Shown piece by piece: positions 43,566 through 54,834 of a stretch of DNA of 64,000 nt (its first letter is position 1; each line of letters begins with the position of its first letter). The stretch is from Diploptera punctata. Its lineage: Eukaryota > Arthropoda > Insecta > Blattodea > Blaberidae. Under the pieces are notes generated by a model that had not been told where the DNA came from, did no database searches, and saw nothing but the letters and a program-made list of their open reading frames with translations. Location of the stretch: contig JASPKZ010000422.1 in the NCBI GenBank assembly GCA_030220185.1, positions 1,001,001 to 1,065,000 of the forward strand, given 5' to 3'. The translations under genes and the position numbers were made by a program.

Positions 43566-44499
43566 TAGTTAAAGGGTTTAGTAACCTAACCCTTGCATAT
43601 TTAACGGTATAGATGTTTAGCTGTGTAACCGATGTAGATTAGGGGGAAACTAGGTGTAACCTCCCTAGAGCAAAGTACCGAAACCACACTGCGTAATCTT
43701 AATATATAAAAATTACGTGTCACGTTGTTTGTCCGCGATGGAATCCTAAACTACTGAACCGATTTTAATAAAATTTTGCACACGGTGTGCTGTTTGATCC
43801 AACTTGAGACTTACGGTTGTTTATAGTCGCATTTTTTTTTATTGCAAATTATTTGTTTATTATTTAACAAAGAGTTACAATTATCTGTGAGTTCCATACG
43901 ATTCTAACAGATGACGGTGTAAGGTAATTGGTTTATTATTTAACCAGGTGGCTGTGGTTTTTGTTGCAACCGCGAATTTCATTTGAATTACAAATATTGA
44001 TTATTTCATAATTTAAGTGTGTTCAGTGTTTATTTTATTTTCAATATATTGATAATAATATTAATTTCGTGTGTAAGTATTAGTTTTAAGTAATCTGGCT
44101 GAAAGACAGCAATTTAATTGAAATTTAACTGGACCGAGAAGGGACATTGAACAATATGGCGAATCAGTTCTAGAGACCATGAATGTTAAGATATCAAGTG
44201 AATTTCCGCAAATTGGTATAGGCCTATGTGACATAAATCTTACATTTAAGAAGAATGTCAATTTAAAAACATATGAAGATCCTAAGGAACGGAATAACAG
44301 AACTGTAAGTTTGTTAGTTATAATAATATGCCTAATATTACAGAAACAATCTCCATGCCTCAATTAAATGAAAAACAAGATGACTATAATATCACAAGAT
44401 GATATTACTATACAGAGACTTCTTGATGAAGATGAGAATCCAAACTGCCAACAAGTTCGTAGAAAAAAACGAAAGTATAATAAATCAGCAAGCCTCCTC

Positions 44500-44735
44500 A
44501 AAATATTCCATCAATAAATGTATATAATCCTTATGATAAACTTATGGATGATACTGAGAATGCGGACTACAAATTCATCTCAGTCAACAAAACCACTTCC
44601 ACATAAACCACCACCCATATTTATACCGGGTGTAGTTAACGTACCAGAACTAAAAAATTGTGTAAAACAAAAACTTTCTGATTTAGATTTCTCACTTAGT
44701 TTACTACAACATAATTTAACGTATACCTTAGCCAC
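44500..44735 (+). pseudogene. ORF1-like (gag-like) retroelement fragment in Helitron
   Basis: Reads SSQSTKPLPHKPPPIFIPGV then VNVPELKNCVKQKLSDLDFS. The PPPIFxxGVxN pattern is common just before the RNA-binding region of ORF1 proteins of insect non-LTR elements. Likely captured by, or inserted into, the Helitron. Assignment from memory of the pattern. Confidence 0.4.
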
Positions 44736-44767
44736 AGCAACGCGTGGCCGGGACTTCTATATATATA

Positions 44768-44960
44768 TATATCATCATCATCCGGTATCATGGCAGCTGC
44801 CGCCGTCTTCCGGAAACCAAACGCCATTCCTCTCTATCCATCCATTGATCTTCCTCCATTCCTCTGATATTCATAGCTGCTTGTACCCCTTCTATCCAAG
44901 TTTTCTTCGGTCTTCCTCTCTTCCTGCTTTCCATTGGGATCCATTCCTAAAATAAATAAA
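44768..44960 (-). pseudogene. Non-LTR retrotransposon 3' tail, minus
   Basis: Reverse complement of the 14155-14326 tail: CATCATCATCCGGTATCATG, GGCAGCTGCCGCCGTCTTCC, then the coding for VQAAMNIRG and RGRPKKTW. It interrupts the Helitron-like region next to a TA tract. Confidence 0.7.
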
Positions 44961-45146
44961 TAAATATATATATATAACAAAGTCTGATTAGTTACACTAT
45001 TTATAACTCAAGAACGGCTGGACCGATTTTTATGATCTTTGATTTGTTGGATTTGTTTCCGCCCCGAATAGCAGATAACTATTAAAACAACGGAAAAATT
45101 AACGTAGAAATATATAAAGGCGATACGACGTTCGCCGGGCCAGCTA

Positions 45147-45147
<1 letters not shown>

Positions 45148-45188
<41 letters not shown>
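45148..45188. repeat. (TA)n microsatellite
   Basis: About 20 TA dinucleotides starting at the Helitron 3' boundary, so the Helitron apparently inserted into, or seeded, an AT repeat. Confidence 0.9.
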
Positions 45189-45189
<1 letters not shown>

Positions 45190-45190
<1 letters not shown>

Positions 45191-46181
45191 CATGCATCTG
45201 GTATAAAGGAGAAATTGCATTAAAATTAATATGAATATTTTCAATAAAATCAGGTAAGATTTAAAAAATAATTAATTAAATGTTAACGCTGTATGTGTAA
45301 CAATAATGTTAGAGATTGCATGATATACTGACACAAGGACACAGACTATGAATCAGTTTTTTATATCCTATATCCTTAGTTAATTTTATCGTGTTTAAGT
45401 GCCATGAGATTAATTAATATTTTGTGATTTTATTCAGTAATGTGCAGATATTTAAAACTTATTTTATATGCAAATTCTGATTAATGTTTAATTTAGGTAA
45501 TTTTTTTATTCTATAGATCCAGTAGTCTCAAGATAAAATGTTAATAGGCCTATCTAACTGAAAGGAAGAGAAGGCCTAAAGATCTTCACTCACCAATATA
45601 AAATAAGTAAATAGTTTATTTAAAATCATTTATAAGCTCTCTAACTACTAAAAGAATTAGAAATGCAATTCAATGTGAGAGTGAAATTGCCGACAAAGTT
45701 TTTGTCAGGTTGCGTTTTGTTTGAGCCTTGACTGATTTTTGCACCTTCAAATCTACGAAAACAGGCATTAACTGATCAATGTTGTTAATTGATAGAATCT
45801 GATGAAACAGAAACCTGTCTACAAGTTAATTTAATAAAATTGTAAGAAATAGATCCATAATCTAAATAACTTCTAATCTTAAAAGGCATTTATGTTTTAT
45901 GTAAAGATCTACATAGAAATGGATTTTAATGCTTCAAAAAATGTGAAATCGCGTTGGTGTGTGGTGATGTTAGTGTAAGCAACAATTGACATTTGCAAAA
46001 AAGAAAAATAGTTGTGAAAGAGGTAGCTACAGGTGAAATTTCGATCACGCGAACTTGCAACGGATTTTTTTTTTTTTTTGCACTGTAGCAATCACGCTAA
46101 TGTCCTACAAAACCTCTAGTACATTAACGCACAAGGTGTCTGAAATATGAAGATACCAGAGATAAATGAACGGACGGTATG

Positions 46182-46182
<1 letters not shown>
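45190..46182. other. No recognisable gene
   Basis: A short GGAAGAGAAGGCCT motif at 45564 resembles the 3' region of the retroelement at 47390-47625. Otherwise nothing. Confidence 0.4.

Positions 46183-46216
<34 letters not shown>
46183..46216. repeat. (TA)n microsatellite
   Basis: A run of TA dinucleotides. Immediately after it, 46240-46330 contains a weak tRNA-like stretch (GAGGTTCCCGGTTCAGTTAT) that may be an old SINE head. Confidence 0.85.
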
Positions 46217-46220
<4 letters not shown>

Positions 46221-46786
46221 TCAAGTAACAATTACATTGATTGACTAAGGATGTTGGCTGAAGCGGTGTGTTTGTTAATGGAATTCGGGAGGTTCCCGGT
46301 TCAGTTATCATTGTCGACCAGTATTTTCTTGTTTAAGTCTGAAGAAAATTCTGGGTTGAAATTTCATTACCAGAACCCCTTTCATCGTGTTCACAAAACC
46401 TACTGGATACTTCCAAAGTTCATATAACCATGGATGCTAAAGCATGTGTAATTAAGAATAAAATATTAAAAAGTACTGTAACTCGTAGGCCTATTTTATA
46501 AAACCGTTATGTAAATAAATCACAATAAACATCAGTTACGTTCGAGACTCAAGACTATGATAAAATTCTCGTTTGTCATTATAGGTACTTTTAACCGAAA
46601 TAACTATTAAATATGTATCAAAATAAATTATACATACTTAGCATAGTTATATACATACATTTAAAATCTCTATTCGTTTTTTTTATCTTCTCTTGAAAAT
46701 TGTATTCTTCGCCATAGCGGATTTTGCAACATCGGCAATGTGGATTGTAGGAGTTCCTAGATGCACGCGTGTGTGTGTGAGAAAGG

Positions 46787-46787
46787 G

Positions 46788-46858
<71 letters not shown>

Positions 46859-46860
46859 AA
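46787..46860. repeat. (TA)n-(GA)n microsatellite
   Basis: TA repeats switch directly to about 24 GA dinucleotides and then AAAGA. From 46865 to 47385 there is no recognisable feature. Confidence 0.9.
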
Positions 46861-47389
46861 GAGAGGGAAAGTGGGGAACTTATTTTACCTTTTCACACGC
46901 TATACATGTATGCTAAGAAATTACCTATGCATATAGATTCTTCACACAAGTAAATTGCGTTAGGGAACCAAGACTATGATGTAAAATTTCTCAACTTAGC
47001 AGATATTAAGGGACTTCGGAATGCCATACATGTTGCTAATGTTAAATAAAATTCATGACTTCGGAATGTCGTATGATACTAATGTTAATAAAGTGTACGT
47101 TTTCTATCACTGAATGAATTTTGGCTTAAAATTTCAGGTGATTTTAACAAATCCTTCGGCACAATTTAACCCAATGATTTCTCTTTCAAGTGTATTTGCA
47201 TAATTATTTTTAAGAAGTACCATTACCAAAAATGTTCGTTGCTATAAAGAAAACATATATAGGACTATAGCCTAATGAGACCAGTAATACCAAAATTTCA
47301 GTGGTAATTTTGAATCAAAACATTGATGAATAATTACTAAAAAGTTTTCTCCTTCTACTGATGAATAGATTTTTAGGAAACATGCATTT

Positions 47390-47625
47390 TATTATTAGTT
47401 TTAGTTTAGTCTTAATTTTAACTAATATTAACTGGTTGTATTATAGATCGTAATATGTATATTAGATATTATCTTTTGATCAAATTTTTACTTAGTGTTT
47501 AATATTAGAGTTAATTAAGATTGTTATATTCTTATGTAATATATGTTTGTCCTGGTGAGTGGAAGAGAAGGCCACATGGCCTTAACTCCACCAGGCTAAA
47601 TAAATCTTAAATCTTAAAAAATCTT
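47390..47625 (+). repeat. Non-LTR retrotransposon 3' untranslated relic
   Basis: Ends GGTGAGTGGAAGAGAAGGCC, ACATGGCCTTAACTCCACCA, GGCTAAATAAATC. A GGCC...GGCCTTAACTC...TAAATAAAT ending is common at 3' ends of insect CR1/Jockey-type elements in my memory. There is no coding upstream, so it is 5'-truncated or a derived SINE. Confidence 0.45.
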
Positions 47626-47825
47626 TAAAAAATCATTTTATTTGCTGTATTTGAACATTGCCAATATAGAGTTTTCCGGAAATTGTTTACATTTGTTACA
47701 ATCTATCCTTAAAATTATATGACAGACCTTTATTTGCTATTTATGGCGCACGATTATTAAGAACTAATCAAGCTATGTTTTAAAGGTTACTTTTTAAAGA
47801 ATCTTAAATTACAGCCGTTTAATAA

Positions 47826-50129
47826 CACTGGTCAGTGATTTTGTTACATAAAAGATTTTGGGTGATTCTTATTTATTTTCGTCTGCTGTGATTCCAAAAA
47901 TGAAATCAGAAATTTTCCATCGCCCACCATTTTTTGTAATTTTGAAAATAATTATTTTCCTATTTATTAGCATTTTTGGTATATAACATGAAGATTAGAA
48001 GGATTATTTTACATTTATATTTAATTTCATTGTGCCAACAATGGACTTATAATGTTTTGCGATTGTTGCATTGAATTCATAACTTACAACAATGACATTC
48101 TCCTACAAAACTGTGATTGTATGTTTTAAGTTCGCAGTTGAATAGAAGCTTCCTTAAAAGAAAGAAGCTAATTCTGTGCTCACTTCCGTAGTCAAGTGAA
48201 TTGTGATAGAAGTGTATTGTAAAGACTAAGTAGTGTATTGTAAAGAGAAGAGTAAAATTGTATTTGTATAAGAAATATGTCTCCAAAGTGTGTTAACGAT
48301 AGAAACAACTTCTGTTTCGTGTGTGGTGAGCTCACTTTCAAAGCGCAGAAGAAGCGAAAGTTTACTCCTCTAATAAGAAGAGCTTATCACTGTTATTTTA
48401 ACAACAAAATAGACCAGAACAAGATATGGACCTCGGAAATCTGTTGTACCAAATGTGTAACACTATTAACTGGCTGGTTGAAAGGATCCCGCCATATGCC
48501 TTTCACAGTCCCAATGATATGGCGCGAACCTAAGAATCATTTGACAGACTGCTACTTCTGCTTGACAAATATATCTGGAATAACTTCCAAGTCAAGACAC
48601 ACCGTTAAATATCCAATGTTAGATTCAGCAATTCGACCGGTACTTTATGGGCCAGGTTTACCCATACCAATTCCACCAGATCACATAACAATGATTGAAG
48701 AACTTTCTGATGTTCAGGATTTACAGAATGGTTCAGATTTTGCGGAAGATGGTGCTATAAATGAAACTCACTTTCTAACACAGGAGGATTTAAATTATTT
48801 GGTTCGGGATCTTGGTTTAAGTAAAAGCAAGGCAGAATTACTTGCTTCAAGATTGAAAGGATGGAAGCTACTGCAGGATGACACCAAAATAACTTTTTTT
48901 CCGCAATCGTCAAAAGGAATTTGAGGATTTCTTTTCTAAAGAGAAGGGCCTAGTTTTCTGCAATGATGTTGATAATTTGTTCCAGTCACTGGGTGTTGAG
49001 CATAAATCTGAGGATTGGCGTTTATTCATAGACTCCTCGAAAACAAGTTTGAAAGGAGTGTTAATACATAATGGAAACATATATCCATCCATTCCTTTAG
49101 CCCATGCAGTTGGTATGAAGGAAAATTACAAGAATATGAAGCTCTTACTATCCGCTATAAAGTATGACAATTTTTCTTGGCAGATATGTGGGGATTTGAA
49201 AGTTATAGCCATCTTACTTGGGTTACAGCTTGGCTATACTAAATTTTGCTGCTTCTTGTGCAAGTAGAATAGCAGAGATAGAAGTAATCATTATATTAAA
49301 AAGAACTGGCCAAAGAGAGAGTCACTTAATCCAGGACAAGAAAATGTTCTTCACCAACCACTTGTACTTTCTGAAAAAAATCTTACTGCCTCCACTACAT
49401 ATTAAACTAGGCTTGATTATTAAAATGTTGTGAAAACAATGGATCGTGATGGCAGTGCATTTCTCTTCCTCAAAAATAAATTTCCAAGGATCAGTGAAGC
49501 TAAATTGAAAGAAGGGATATTTGTTGGCACTCAAATAAAGGAACTGATGAAAGATACGCAGTTTCAGAACAAGTTAAATATGCAAGAAGCAGCTGCATGG
49601 CTATCTTTCAAAAATGTTGTCTCAAATTTTCTGGGGAACTTCAGGTCTGATATCTACAGAGAACTTGTCAATGAGATGATTGAGAAGTACAAGATAATGG
49701 GATGTAATATGTCTTTGAAAATTCACTTTCTGCGCTCCCATCTTGATTTTTCTTCCCTGAAAATCTAGGGGCTGTGAGCGACGAACACGGGGAGCGCTTC
49801 CACCAGGACAGCGCGGAAATGGAAAGGCGCTATCAGGGTAAACGGTGTCCAAATATGTTAGCAGACTACTGCTGGACACTGAAGAGGGATATTCCTAAAG
49901 CGAAGTACAGCCGAAAATCCAATTCACATACATTTTGGGTGAGCAAATATAATTTCAGCTAAGATATAATAAATTGTAATGTATAGACATGTTTTTCATG
50001 TGATTACTCGGAAACCCTTGGTGATGGAAAAGTTCCGTAAAAAGATTTGAAATCAGCACAAAAAAGTAAGTTAGAAACACACATTTTCTCCCTTGTAACA
50101 TAAAAAAGTTCAAATTTTGTTGACCAGTG
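47826..50129 (+). mobile_element. DNA element with CACTGGTCA ends and TAA duplications
   Basis: Both ends begin CACTGGTCA (47826 onward; reverse complement from 50129) and are flanked by TAA, a 3 bp target duplication. A second shared block TTTTCCATC(G/A)CC lies 87 bp inside the left end and 98 bp inside the right end, so the terminal regions are related beyond the tips. The 2.3 kb body encodes one broken protein on the plus strand. CACTG tips and a 3 bp duplication resemble the CMC (CACTA/Mirage/Chapaev) superfamily, but this is inference. Confidence 0.65.
48277..49962 (+). pseudogene. Putative transposase of an unassigned arthropod family
   Basis: The ATG at 48277 opens 215 good codons: an N-terminal cysteine module (FCFVCGELTF, then YHCYF, ICCTKC and later CYFC) that probably binds zinc, then VKYPMLDSAIRPVLYGPGLP, and LNYLVRDLGLSKSKAELLAS. 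A frameshift in the T run at about 48895 leads to FSKEKGLVFCNDV and LFIDSSKTSLKGVLIHNG, IPLAHAVGMKENYKN, WQICGDLKVIAILLGLQLGY, CCFLCK, a TAG where tryptophan is expected (49265), compensating shifts at about 49365-49440, LKEGIFVGTQIKELM, CNMSLKIHFLRSHLDF, another shift at about 49745, and SDEHGERFHQDSAEMERRYQ, LADYCWTLKRD. Proteins with this block order are abundant in arthropod genomes without a domain name that I know. Asp in FIDSSK, Asp in CGDLK and Glu in HGERFHQD are candidate DDE residues. About four lesions, so dead but not ancient. Confidence 0.7.
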
Positions 50130-51450
50130 TAATCAATTTTACATATTCGCTCATAAGCTCTGAAACATTATTTGTTTTCACAACGTTAGGTAAGTGTAAG
50201 ATTTAAAATTGTCACGTAATGTTGGATTGACATTAGTTTCTCTAATAATAACGTAATGTTATGGTTCAGTGAGTTTTCTGTTAACCGGTTTTACAACTTA
50301 GTGTTTGTCGTTTTAATTACTTAGGAATTTATACTTTATTAAAGCTAACTACATGATACATGAGTTGTGAATACGTAGATAAATAGCTTCTTTGTGTTCG
50401 ATACAGATATGCTTCTGAATCATATGAAAATATGGGTATACAACAATCCAGTTTCAAGACGAAAAGAATAAATCCAAGTACTTGAACCTAGATAACAAAT
50501 GTGTGGAACCAATATGGGAGGACATGTATTGAGTTAACAGATTGAAGTGAGTTCACTACTATGATATCGGAATAATTTTGTCTTGAAACCAAGCGGGTCG
50601 GGTTCGATTCCGGCTAAGGTTTCGATTATTCTCTACTTTTAAGCCAATTTCAGGAAACGTAAGGCCCAAACCGCAATACGAACACCATCTTGTCATCTTA
50701 AACATCCATATCTTAAATGTTTAGAGTATTTAATTCTAGTATTAAATGTATCATAATATTCCATTCCATTAAAGCAGTTTAATATATCAACTTACATGTA
50801 ATTTACGTGCCACACGCCATCTGGACGGTAGATCTATGGATCATATACATAGGCATACTTTATTGTCCACACAAGAACATGGAAGCCTCCCGAAATGAGT
50901 GGCCAGGGCCTCCTCCGAGACAACACAACCTTAAGACGAAACATATATTCATAATAAACGTGGCGAATATGATGCTTATGATGACCAGATGATGTTCTTC
51001 GACTTTTTGAGCCTTAACGTTTTGTGACAATTTTCTTGTAGGGGTGGGAAAACCCTGATGAAATCTAACCGAATAATCTTATCGGAATTGGGGATCTCTC
51101 TGTATCTGAGGCAACGACGCGACGTTACCATTACGCCACAGGGGTGGACTAAAAAACTTCTTTCGTTTACAAGTATTAGCATTTTTATTTGTGTACACTT
51201 TCATTTTTTAATAAATGTAAAATACGGATCACCTTATTTTTCTCATTTTTTGGCTTATTTTAGCACCTTTTCCCCATCTATTTTATTGTGAAATTCCACC
51301 TAAAAAACTAAGCTTAAAATTATCGATACTAGTAAAATTCATGGTGATTTTCCGTTGAGGTATTAGTTCACAGTAATATAATGTACGGTTACGGTTAAAA
51401 ACTATAATATAGTTACCTTGTAGGTCCGTCTCCTCAACTTAAGTTCTTTT
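50130..51450. other. No gene; two tRNA-like relics
   Basis: At 50588-50612 GCGGGTCGGGTTCGATTCCG includes an exact B box. At 51095-51150 the minus strand has GGTAACGTCGCGTCGTTGCC and AGATACAGAGAGATCCCC. Both look like decayed SINE heads. The rest shows nothing. Confidence 0.4.
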
Positions 51451-51479
51451 AAACTATGTAGGCCTTTCAGAACTAGTCC

Positions 51480-51660
51480 AATCATCAGCAGAATGCATTA
51501 GGTCCGTTCTTGTTGACCCTTGTTGAAGCACTGACTTGGTTGTGAGAATTTTGTATAGAGGATTGTGTGGATTAGGTGTGTATTCATTTAGAATCAGGTT
51601 GTTGTTGATTTCTCTTAGGATTGCGATTTCCTCCATTATATTTATTCTCGTTGGAATGTT
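51480..51660 (-). pseudogene. Possible Penelope-like C-terminal fragment
   Basis: Minus strand encodes RINIMEEIAILREINNNLIL, then NEYTPNPHNPLYKIL. A MEExEIYxxxxxxxxxLLNEQ...NxLY ending resembles the extreme C-terminus of Penelope-like proteins after the GIY-YIG domain. Short and uncertain. Confidence 0.35.
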
Positions 51661-51892
51661 TTCTCTATGTACTATTGTTAAAAATTATATTAAAATATCC
51701 ATTGTTTATGGTTGACAGCTGTCGAAGGCGGATCCCACACTTTTGTCAACTGAATGTTATTGTAATTAATAGTATGTAATCAAAATGACAATTTCACAAA
51801 CGCAGGCAGTGGGAGGTTAAAGGCTCCCTCCCATATTTGTAGACAATCCGCACGAGATGCCAATCCTGTGTGACGGCCGCCTTTTACCCCAG

Positions 51893-52071
51893 GCCTCACT
51901 ATGATGGTTGTCCAGCGGCTCGCTTTGTTTCCCCGCAGCTGTTATAAATAATTAAATACAAAGATGCCGACTACCGCCACTATAATAATTCCACATGTTA
52001 ATCATTGTCAAGCATTGTCGCAGAACCCACTTTTATATAAATGAACAACCATGATAGTGAGGCGATAATAC
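51893..52071. mobile_element. MITE with CCTCACTATGATGG inverted repeats, copy 2
   Basis: Starts GGCCTCACTATGATGGTTGT and ends AACCATGATAGTGAGGCGAT then AATAC; interior matches the copy at 35962-36135 (CCCCGCAGCTGTTATAAATA; GTCAAGCATTGTCGC). The outermost left bases are degraded. Confidence 0.75.
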
Positions 52072-52304
52072 TCATTTGTGTTATAGGCCCCAGGACCATG
52101 GTTTTGGAGCAGTTTAAAAAATCCTCACCATAGGTCTTGTAGGTATTTGCTTAACAACTATGCTACCGCTCCCGATAGCCTTAGTTTTCGCTGACAGTGA
52201 TATGCCGATTTAAAAACGTTATTGAGGAATTTCTGGCGGCATCCTTTCTTACATTGGACAAGGGATAAACTAGCATTTCTATTAATATAGGGTATAATAA
52301 TTTT

Positions 52305-52700
52305 GTCTGCCATGTTGGTCTAGTGGTTGTATTCCTTGCCTCTAGTTCCGAAAGTCGCGGAACCCGGCCGGGATCGATGGATATTTTAGGGTGAAAAATG
52401 AAAAAAAAACAATTCTTTCGGGAAGGACTTTAAATCCTGGGTCCCGAGTTTGGATATATCGAGTCTTCTAAAATAACCTAAAATCTGAAGAAAAAATGTG
52501 CCTCTAAGCAAAATTTGCATACCATCATCATTCACTTAACACCTTAGTTGCCTACTAGACGTCTCATTGGATCGGTATGGTAACCATATGCTATTCTTGA
52601 CATCTTTAGGAAAATAAGCGTAAGTACATTAATCTGGTCAAGAAACTTCCCACTAAGGATGCACCCATGCCCCTGCAGGGGGTCGAATAGGCTCAATCAA
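52305..52700 (+). repeat. tRNA-derived SINE (family D), fullest copy
   Basis: Head GTTGGTCTAGTGGTTGTATT (near-exact A box) and GGAACCCGGCCGGGATCGAT (altered B box). Body includes TTCGGGAAGGACTTTAAATC, AAAATAACCTAAAATCTG, GCAAAATTTGCATACCATCA, and ends CAATCAATCAATC. Related relics lie at 12655 and 27390. Confidence 0.65.
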
Positions 52701-52704
52701 TCAA

Positions 52705-53425
52705 TCATTCGTATTACTTTTAATGTATGCACTGTTTATGGTTGACAGCTATAGATTGTTGGCGGTGAGCTATAACAAAAACAGATGCACATGTTTATCA
52801 AGCCCAATGTTAACGTAATGGATGAAATGATAATTGAAATATATTGTCAGAAAGACAATTCCAAAGGAACTGTTTGATAACCGGTACCGATTCTTTAATT
52901 AAAACAATAGCCTACTTGTGAAACACTATGTACATGTCGACGTAACAAGTTAATATGGAGAGTAGGCACGATTGGGCGATTTCCTCCGGTTACGTTTTAT
53001 ATCGAACGAAATGGGTGGTAAGATGTGATGGTGAAATTTGGCAACCGTAGGCAAGTGTCTTTTTTATTGTGAAAAGGCGGCGAGGAAAAGCGATGACGGG
53101 GCAAGTTTGGGGTAGAACGAGTGTGACGAGATTGAAGCATGGCATCACGATCGTGACAACAATCCATTACTCTGAATCGTGCGGCCATTACGTTTAACCT
53201 TTCAACTTAAACTCTCTGATATCCGCAATACAACTTTGTTAGTGCAAGGATCCTTCCAGCTTCCATTGTACTTATGAAATCTGTATTACTGAACTTTGTA
53301 CTACAGGATGGTACCTGGTTATATCGACAAACCTTCACAAATTGTTCAGGAATATTTCTGAGTGTTTTGATATGAGTTATAAATAAATATTCTCTCGTGA
53401 CTTAATAGTTATTGCAAAATAATAT
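52705..53425. other. No recognisable gene
   Basis: GTTTATGGTTGACAGCT at 52733 also occurs at 51703 and, in part, at 37731, so a short dispersed repeat is present. Otherwise nothing. Confidence 0.4.
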
Positions 53426-53426
53426 C

Positions 53427-53588
53427 CCGCTCCGTAGCCGAGTGGTTAAGGCGAGATGCCTTGGCGCAGAGCTACGGAACTTACGGCTGGTTCGAGTCTC
53501 CATGGGGGAAGAAGTTTTCTTATGAAATTTCATCCAGTATGGTTCCGGTTCCCATCGTTGTGAGGAATTTGGGTAGCTACAATTGGGC
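53427..53588 (+). repeat. tRNA-derived SINE (family A), 3'-truncated
   Basis: CCGCTCCGTAGCCGAGTGGT, TAAGGCGAGATGCC, GGTTCGAGTCTCCATGGGG, AAGTTTTCTTATGAAATTTC. Broken at GGTAGCTACAATTGG, where the RTE-like coding starts, so either it is the older element cut by the RTE-like insertion or the two were recombined. Confidence 0.75.
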
Positions 53589-54668
53589 GATAGCGATGAG
53601 ATACTAAGGGCTAACAAGCACACTCTCTTGAGCAACACTAAGAAATTGGGACTAGAAGTAAACAATAATTCTAAATATATGGTCACACATAGAAATACAT
53701 TATATAATGAAACTCTGCAAGCTAATGACAAATGAGGGATATTTTGAAGAAGTGGCTGAATTCAAATACCTAGGAACAATAATTACAAATAGGAATGAGA
53801 TGCACAAAGAAATTAAACATAGGCTCAATTCTGGAAATGCGTGCTATTGTGCATTACATACACTCTCGTCGTCCAACTCCCTTCAAAAACGTTAAAACTG
53901 AAAATACATAAAACTGTTGTTCTACCAGTTACATTATATGGATGCGAAACATGGACTCTTTCTTTAAGGGAGGAAAGTGCTTGGAGTATTTGAGAATAAA
54001 TTTCTTAGGAAAATTTCTGGACCAAAGAGAGATGAACACTGAACAGACGGATGAATAGAGAAGACTATGTAACGGTGGTCCACCGCCGTGGTCTCGAGGT
54101 AGCGTGCTGCCTTATCACGCAGCGGGCCCGGGTTTGATTCCCGGTCGGAACAGGCTCCTGGGTAAGGTTTTTTTTTCGGGGTTTTTCCTCACCTGTAAGA
54201 CAAATGGTCCCCGAAATTCATCCGGCCATCATTATCATCATCTTTCACCGGTGTGGAAAGCAACTGAAAGTTACCACACCTATAATTCCCTAGTAAAGCT
54301 GCAAAGCATAGCATGAAAGTGCTATGATTGCAGTGAAAACCCTGGAGAATTACTATGGATGGATGGATATAACAGTGAGCTACATGTTCTTTATATGTAT
54401 AAGTACAGTTAAGTCTCGTAGACTGCTATGGGCAGGACAAGTGGCACGAATGGGGAATGGAAGAAGTGCATGGAAGCTTGTTGTAGGAAAACCAGAGGGA
54501 AACGCCCAGTTAATAGACCAAGAATGAGGTTGTGTTGTGAGAATAGCATTAACAATGATATGAGAGAAGTATGTTATTACCTGGGGATGATTGGAAAACG
54601 TTGGCTCATGATAGGGATGTGTGGAGAGCTTATATCCGCTCGTCTATGAACCCACGGGTTCGATAATG
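53589..54668 (+). pseudogene. RTE-like reverse transcriptase, split by a SINE
   Basis: Starts within the region after the catalytic box: SDEILRANKHTLLSNTKKLG, VNNNSKYMVTHRN, FEEVAEFKYLGTIITNRNEM, HKEIKHRLNSGNACYCALHT, then a frameshifted VLPVTLYGCETWTLSLREE. At 54070 a family B SINE interrupts, after which RRLLWAGQVARMGNGRSAWK, LVVGKPEGN, a shift, and the family tail with GAACCCACGGGTTCGATAAT follow. Several frameshifts; 5'-truncated. Confidence 0.75.
54078..54369 (+). repeat. tRNA-derived SINE (family B) with target duplication
   Basis: Same family as 30536-30850: GCCGTGGTCTCGAGGTAGCG, GGGCCCGGGTTTGATTCCCG, TTTTTCCTCACCTGTAAGAC, CACCGGTGTGGAAAGCAACT, CCCTAGTAAAGCTGC, ending in ATGG repeats. 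Flanked by TAACGGTG and TAACAGTG (54070-54077 and 54370-54377), and the interrupted RTE-like family has TAACAGTG at this place (13805), so the original target is known. Confidence 0.9.
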
Positions 54669-54689
54669 GCAGTGAATTATTTAGTAACA

Positions 54690-54832
54690 ATACATTGCTA
54701 TAAAGCTGGGACTCACTAAATTCCTATATTGGCTGGATGATTGTCCACTTCTGTTATTGGCATAGCTGGATGGGAGATGAGCAGTCGATTTATAGGCCAG
54801 GGGCTAAGGCCTGTCGCTGCCATATTATTTAG
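54690..54832 (+). repeat. tRNA-derived SINE (family A), 3' part
   Basis: ATTGGCTGGATGATTGTCCA, GATGAGCAGTCGATTTATAG, GCCTGTCGCTGCCATA: the last third of the family A body directly downstream of the RTE-like tail. Confidence 0.6.
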
Positions 54833-54834
54833 TA

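Larger units (their letters stand above)
43697..45147 (+). mobile_element. Helitron-like element or composite
   Basis: The 5' end TCTTAATATATAAAAATTAC preceded by A, with TTTGTCCGCGATGGAATCCT and AACTACTGAACCGATTTTAA just inside, is the familiar start of insect Helitrons. The 3' end has a GGCGATACGACGTTCGCC stem-loop and GGGCCAGCTAG followed by T, matching the CTAG-T Helitron end rule. A second 3'-end-like sequence, GCAACGCGTGGCCGGG, lies at 44739-44754, so two overlapping or nested elements may be joined. No Rep or helicase coding is visible. Confidence 0.7.
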
